Shown piece by piece: positions 44,952 through 46,770 of a stretch of DNA of 46,770 nt. A model generated the notes under the pieces. It saw only the letters and a list, made by a program, of their open reading frames with translations, had not been told where the DNA came from and searched no databases. The stretch comes from Caldifarciminota bacterium (GTDB lineage: Bacteria > Hydrothermota > Hydrothermia > LBFQ01), in NCBI GenBank assembly GCA_027002825.1, contig JALWZG010000078.1, positions 1-46,770 of the forward strand. Reading direction: 5' to 3'. The position numbers and the translations under genes are program-made. Every line of letters starts with the position of its first letter. The stretch's first letter is position 1.

Positions 44952-46770
44952 ATGGAGAAGCTCTTCTACCCCGACAGCATTATTGTCTTTGGAGCCTCCC
45001 CTCGGAAGGGGAACCTCGGTCGGGTGATAGTCGGGAACCTCCTGCGCTTCGGTTATCCCGGAAGGATATACATGTACTCCCCTCGCGGGGGCGTCCTCTA
45101 CGGCCAGCAGATCATAAGCGACCTAAACGAGGTCCCTCCGGGCATAGACCTCGCCGTCATAATAACCCCCGCCAACACCGTCCCCCACATCCTTGAGGTC
45201 TGCGGCAAGAAGGGTATAAAGCGGGTGGTGATAGAGTCGGCCGGATTCGGTGAGTTTGCCGAGGAGAGGAAGGTATTGGAGAGGCAGATGTTAGACATAG
45301 CCGAGGAGTACGGCATGAAGCTGGTGGGACCGAACGGCCTCGGCATAATCAACCTTGAGAAGGGGGTGGTCCTCCCCTTCACGGCCATGTACCCGGAGAC
45401 CACGAAGGCCGGGAACATCTCCATCCTCTCCCAGAGCGGGGGGATAGGCCTCTCCTACATAGACCTCCTGTCCTTTGAGAACCTCGGCGTCAACAAGTTC
45501 GTGAGCCTCGGAAACAAGCTCCAGATGGACGAGAACGACTTCCTTGAGTACCTGAACGCCGACCCCTCCACCCGTATCATCGGCATGTACCTTGAGGGGA
45601 TAAAGGACGGTAGGCGGTTTATGGAGGTGGGGAGGCACGTCACCAAGCCCGTAATAATCCACAAGTCCAACACCGGCAAGTCCAGTCAGGGGATAGCGAA
45701 GTCGCACACGGCCTCCCTCGCCGTAGATGACCGGATAGTGGACGCCGCCACCAAGCAGCTCGGCTTCGTCCGGGTGCATACCCTCCACGATATGATAAAC
45801 GCCGCCAAGGCCTTCTCCCTCCCGCCCATGCGGGGGAACCGCCTCGCCATAATCTCCAGGTCCGGGGGACACGCCGTCGTGGCGGCCGACGCCGTGGACG
45901 AGTACGGCTTTGAGCTGGTACCCTTCTCCGACCGCTTCCTGAAGGAGGTACGGAAGCACTTCCGGGCTAACGTCATAAACCCCACCAACCCCCTTGACCT
46001 CGGGGATATGTTTGACTTCAACCTCTACGTCGCCGTCATAGAGCAGGCCCTAAAAGAAACACAGTTGGACGGCCTCGTCTTCCTCCACGTCTACTCCCCC
46101 AACCAGGCCGATATCTCCCGCCCCCTCATTCCCAAGATAAAGGCCCTCTCCGAGAAGTACGACAAGCCCATAGCCGTGGTCATCTTCAGCACGCAGGAGG
46201 AGGTGGCCACCGTCAAGAAGATGTACGACTTCCCCCTCTTTGACGAGCCGGGGGACGCCCTCAAGGCCCTCGCTGTAAGCAGGGACTACTACATCTACAA
46301 GCCCCGCTTCATGGACACCCACAACCCGGCCGTGATAGACACCGAAAAGGTGGCCGAGCTCCTTGAGGGTAAGGAGAGGTTGGACTTAGTGGATGCCCTT
46401 AAGTTGGTGGAGGCCATAGGGATAAAGGTCGCCCCCTACCGCTTCGTACCCGCAGGTGAGGACCCCCTGAAGTACGCCTCCGACCTCAACTACCCTCTGG
46501 CCGTTAAGATAGTGGCCGACGAGGGCATACACAAGACGGACGTCGGAGGGGTGGCCCTTAACATAAAGGACGAGGAGATGCTCCTGAAGCGCGTAAGGGA
46601 TATGGAGGAGAGCGCCAAGGCCTACGGCATAGACTTCAAGGGTTTCCTGCTTCAGGAGATGGTGAGGAGCCGGAGGGAGCTGATAGTGGGGGCGAAGATG
46701 GACCGGCTCTTCGGCCACGTCGTCCTCTTCGGTCTCGGTGGCATAATGGTGGAGGTCTTCAAGGACGTCT
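44952..46770 (+). CDS. Acetate-CoA ligase (ADP-forming), fused alpha-beta, 3' end missing
   Basis: It makes ATP from acyl-CoA, ADP and phosphate, releasing acetate or another organic acid, and conserves energy in fermentation. The frame is open for 606 codons to the window edge. It begins with a CoA-binding Rossmann domain (VFGASPRKGNLGRVIVGNLL), followed by two ligase-CoA domains (LSQSGGIGLSYIDLL and the ISRSGGHAVVAADAV region). The phospho-accepting His is probably H252 (KSHTASLAVDD). From about residue 470 an ATP-grasp beta region begins (YPLAVKIVADEGIHKTDVGG), so alpha and beta are joined in one chain. Codons end in C or G more consistently than in neighbours, suggesting high expression. 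The 3' end lies outside the window. Confidence 0.93.
   Translation, partial: MEKLFYPDSIIVFGASPRKGNLGRVIVGNLLRFGYPGRIYMYSPRGGVLYGQQIISDLNEVPPGIDLAVIITPANTVPHILEVCGKKGIKRVVIESAGFGEFAEERKVLERQMLDIAEEYGMKLVGPNGLGIINLEKGVVLPFTAMYPETTKAGNISILSQSGGIGLSYIDLLSFENLGVNKFVSLGNKLQMDENDFLEYLNADPSTRIIGMYLEGIKDGRRFMEVGRHVTKPVIIHKSNTGKSSQGIAKSHTASLAVDDRIVDAATKQLGFVRVHTLHDMINAAKAFSLPPMRGNRLAIISRSGGHAVVAADAVDEYGFELVPFSDRFLKEVRKHFRANVINPTNPLDLGDMFDFNLYVAVIEQALKETQLDGLVFLHVYSPNQADISRPLIPKIKALSEKYDKPIAVVIFSTQEEVATVKKMYDFPLFDEPGDALKALAVSRDYYIYKPRFMDTHNPAVIDTEKVAELLEGKERLDLVDALKLVEAIGIKVAPYRFVPAGEDPLKYASDLNYPLAVKIVADEGIHKTDVGGVALNIKDEEMLLKRVRDMEESAKAYGIDFKGFLLQEMVRSRRELIVGAKMDRLFGHVVLFGLGGIMVEVFKDV

Noticed and set aside
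45291-45959. A 222-codon open frame on the minus strand inside the acetate-CoA ligase gene
   Set aside because: It is the antisense shadow of a strongly conserved, codon-biased gene, and its His/Gly/Val/Leu-rich sequence looks like no known protein.
1-46770. Riboswitches, CRISPR arrays, insertion sequences or prophage
   Set aside because: There are no long 5' leaders, no spaced short repeats, no transposase, integrase or phage structural gene, and no terminal inverted repeats with target duplications.

Overview
The window reads as a densely packed bacterial chromosome segment from an organism with a diderm (Gram-negative type) envelope. It encodes a BamA/Omp85 assembly protein, lipoproteins with lipoboxes, peptidoglycan metabolism and division genes (MurQ, a secreted amidase, RsmH, FtsK), and four large secreted proteins that share a short C-terminal tail of the kind used for C-terminal sorting. 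ADP-forming acetate-CoA ligase, an ATP synthase subunit of the V/A type, a tri-heme cytochrome c and a Lys/Glu/Val-rich protein composition fit a thermophilic lineage of the FCB / WOR-3 / Hydrothermota kind. That placement is an inference and no marker in the window proves it. No mobile element, CRISPR array, rRNA or phage gene was seen.

Layout. 1-1847 (minus): an overlapping cassette of four unrecognised or signalling-like genes, the last running off the left edge. 1931-6348 (plus): tRNA-Glu, purB, a tri-heme cytochrome, a DUF503 gene, murQ and a CPBP protease. 6395-7614 (minus): a beta-propeller lipoprotein behind a possible 19-codon leader ORF. 7681-11503 (plus): secreted amidase, UDP-GlcNAc 2-epimerase, tRNA-Cys and an Rrf2 regulator. 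11456-14101 (minus): a beta-strand-rich protein, rsmH, an FtsL-like protein and a MetF-like protein. 14220-17308 (plus): a DUF4097-type protein and subtilase 1. 17298-21577 (minus): tRNA-Val, bamA, an LVIVD propeller and a glycosyltransferase. 21665-26832 (plus): rhodanese, rho, a HAD phosphatase and subtilase 2. 26834-29005 (minus): a small membrane protein, an aldo/keto reductase and recF. 29047-34285: capA-like, MFS transporter, ATP synthase stalk-like protein, rsmI and ftsK. 34344-39247: sodC, purF, purS, an SPFH protein, a PerM-type transporter and a methyltransferase. 39261-46770: subtilase 3, nuoA, a metal-binding lipoprotein, an IscU-type scaffold, rpsT, a small membrane protein, lpdA, and a fused ADP-forming acetate-CoA ligase cut by the right edge.

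The strongest non-gene signal is promoter grammar. About two dozen start codons on both strands have a hexamer of the form TANAAT (TATAAT, TAGAAT, TAAAAT, TACAAT) or TATACT placed 5-11, usually 6-9, nucleotides upstream. Transcripts from such promoters would begin at or next to the start codon, so leaderless mRNA looks like the default for first genes. Genes inside operons instead overlap their upstream neighbour by a few bases (ATGA, GTGA, TTGA), and rho has a strong Shine-Dalgarno site. This grammar was used to choose several start codons.

Two tRNA genes run almost directly into a protein gene: tRNA-Cys into an Rrf2-type regulator after one base, and tRNA-Glu into purB after eight T residues. 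Six tail-to-tail gene pairs overlap at their 3' ends, one by 165 bases. The secreted set (three subtilases and an amidase with the same tail), the divergent purF/purS and lpdA/acetate-CoA ligase pairs, and the unexplained cassette at the left edge are the other points of interest.
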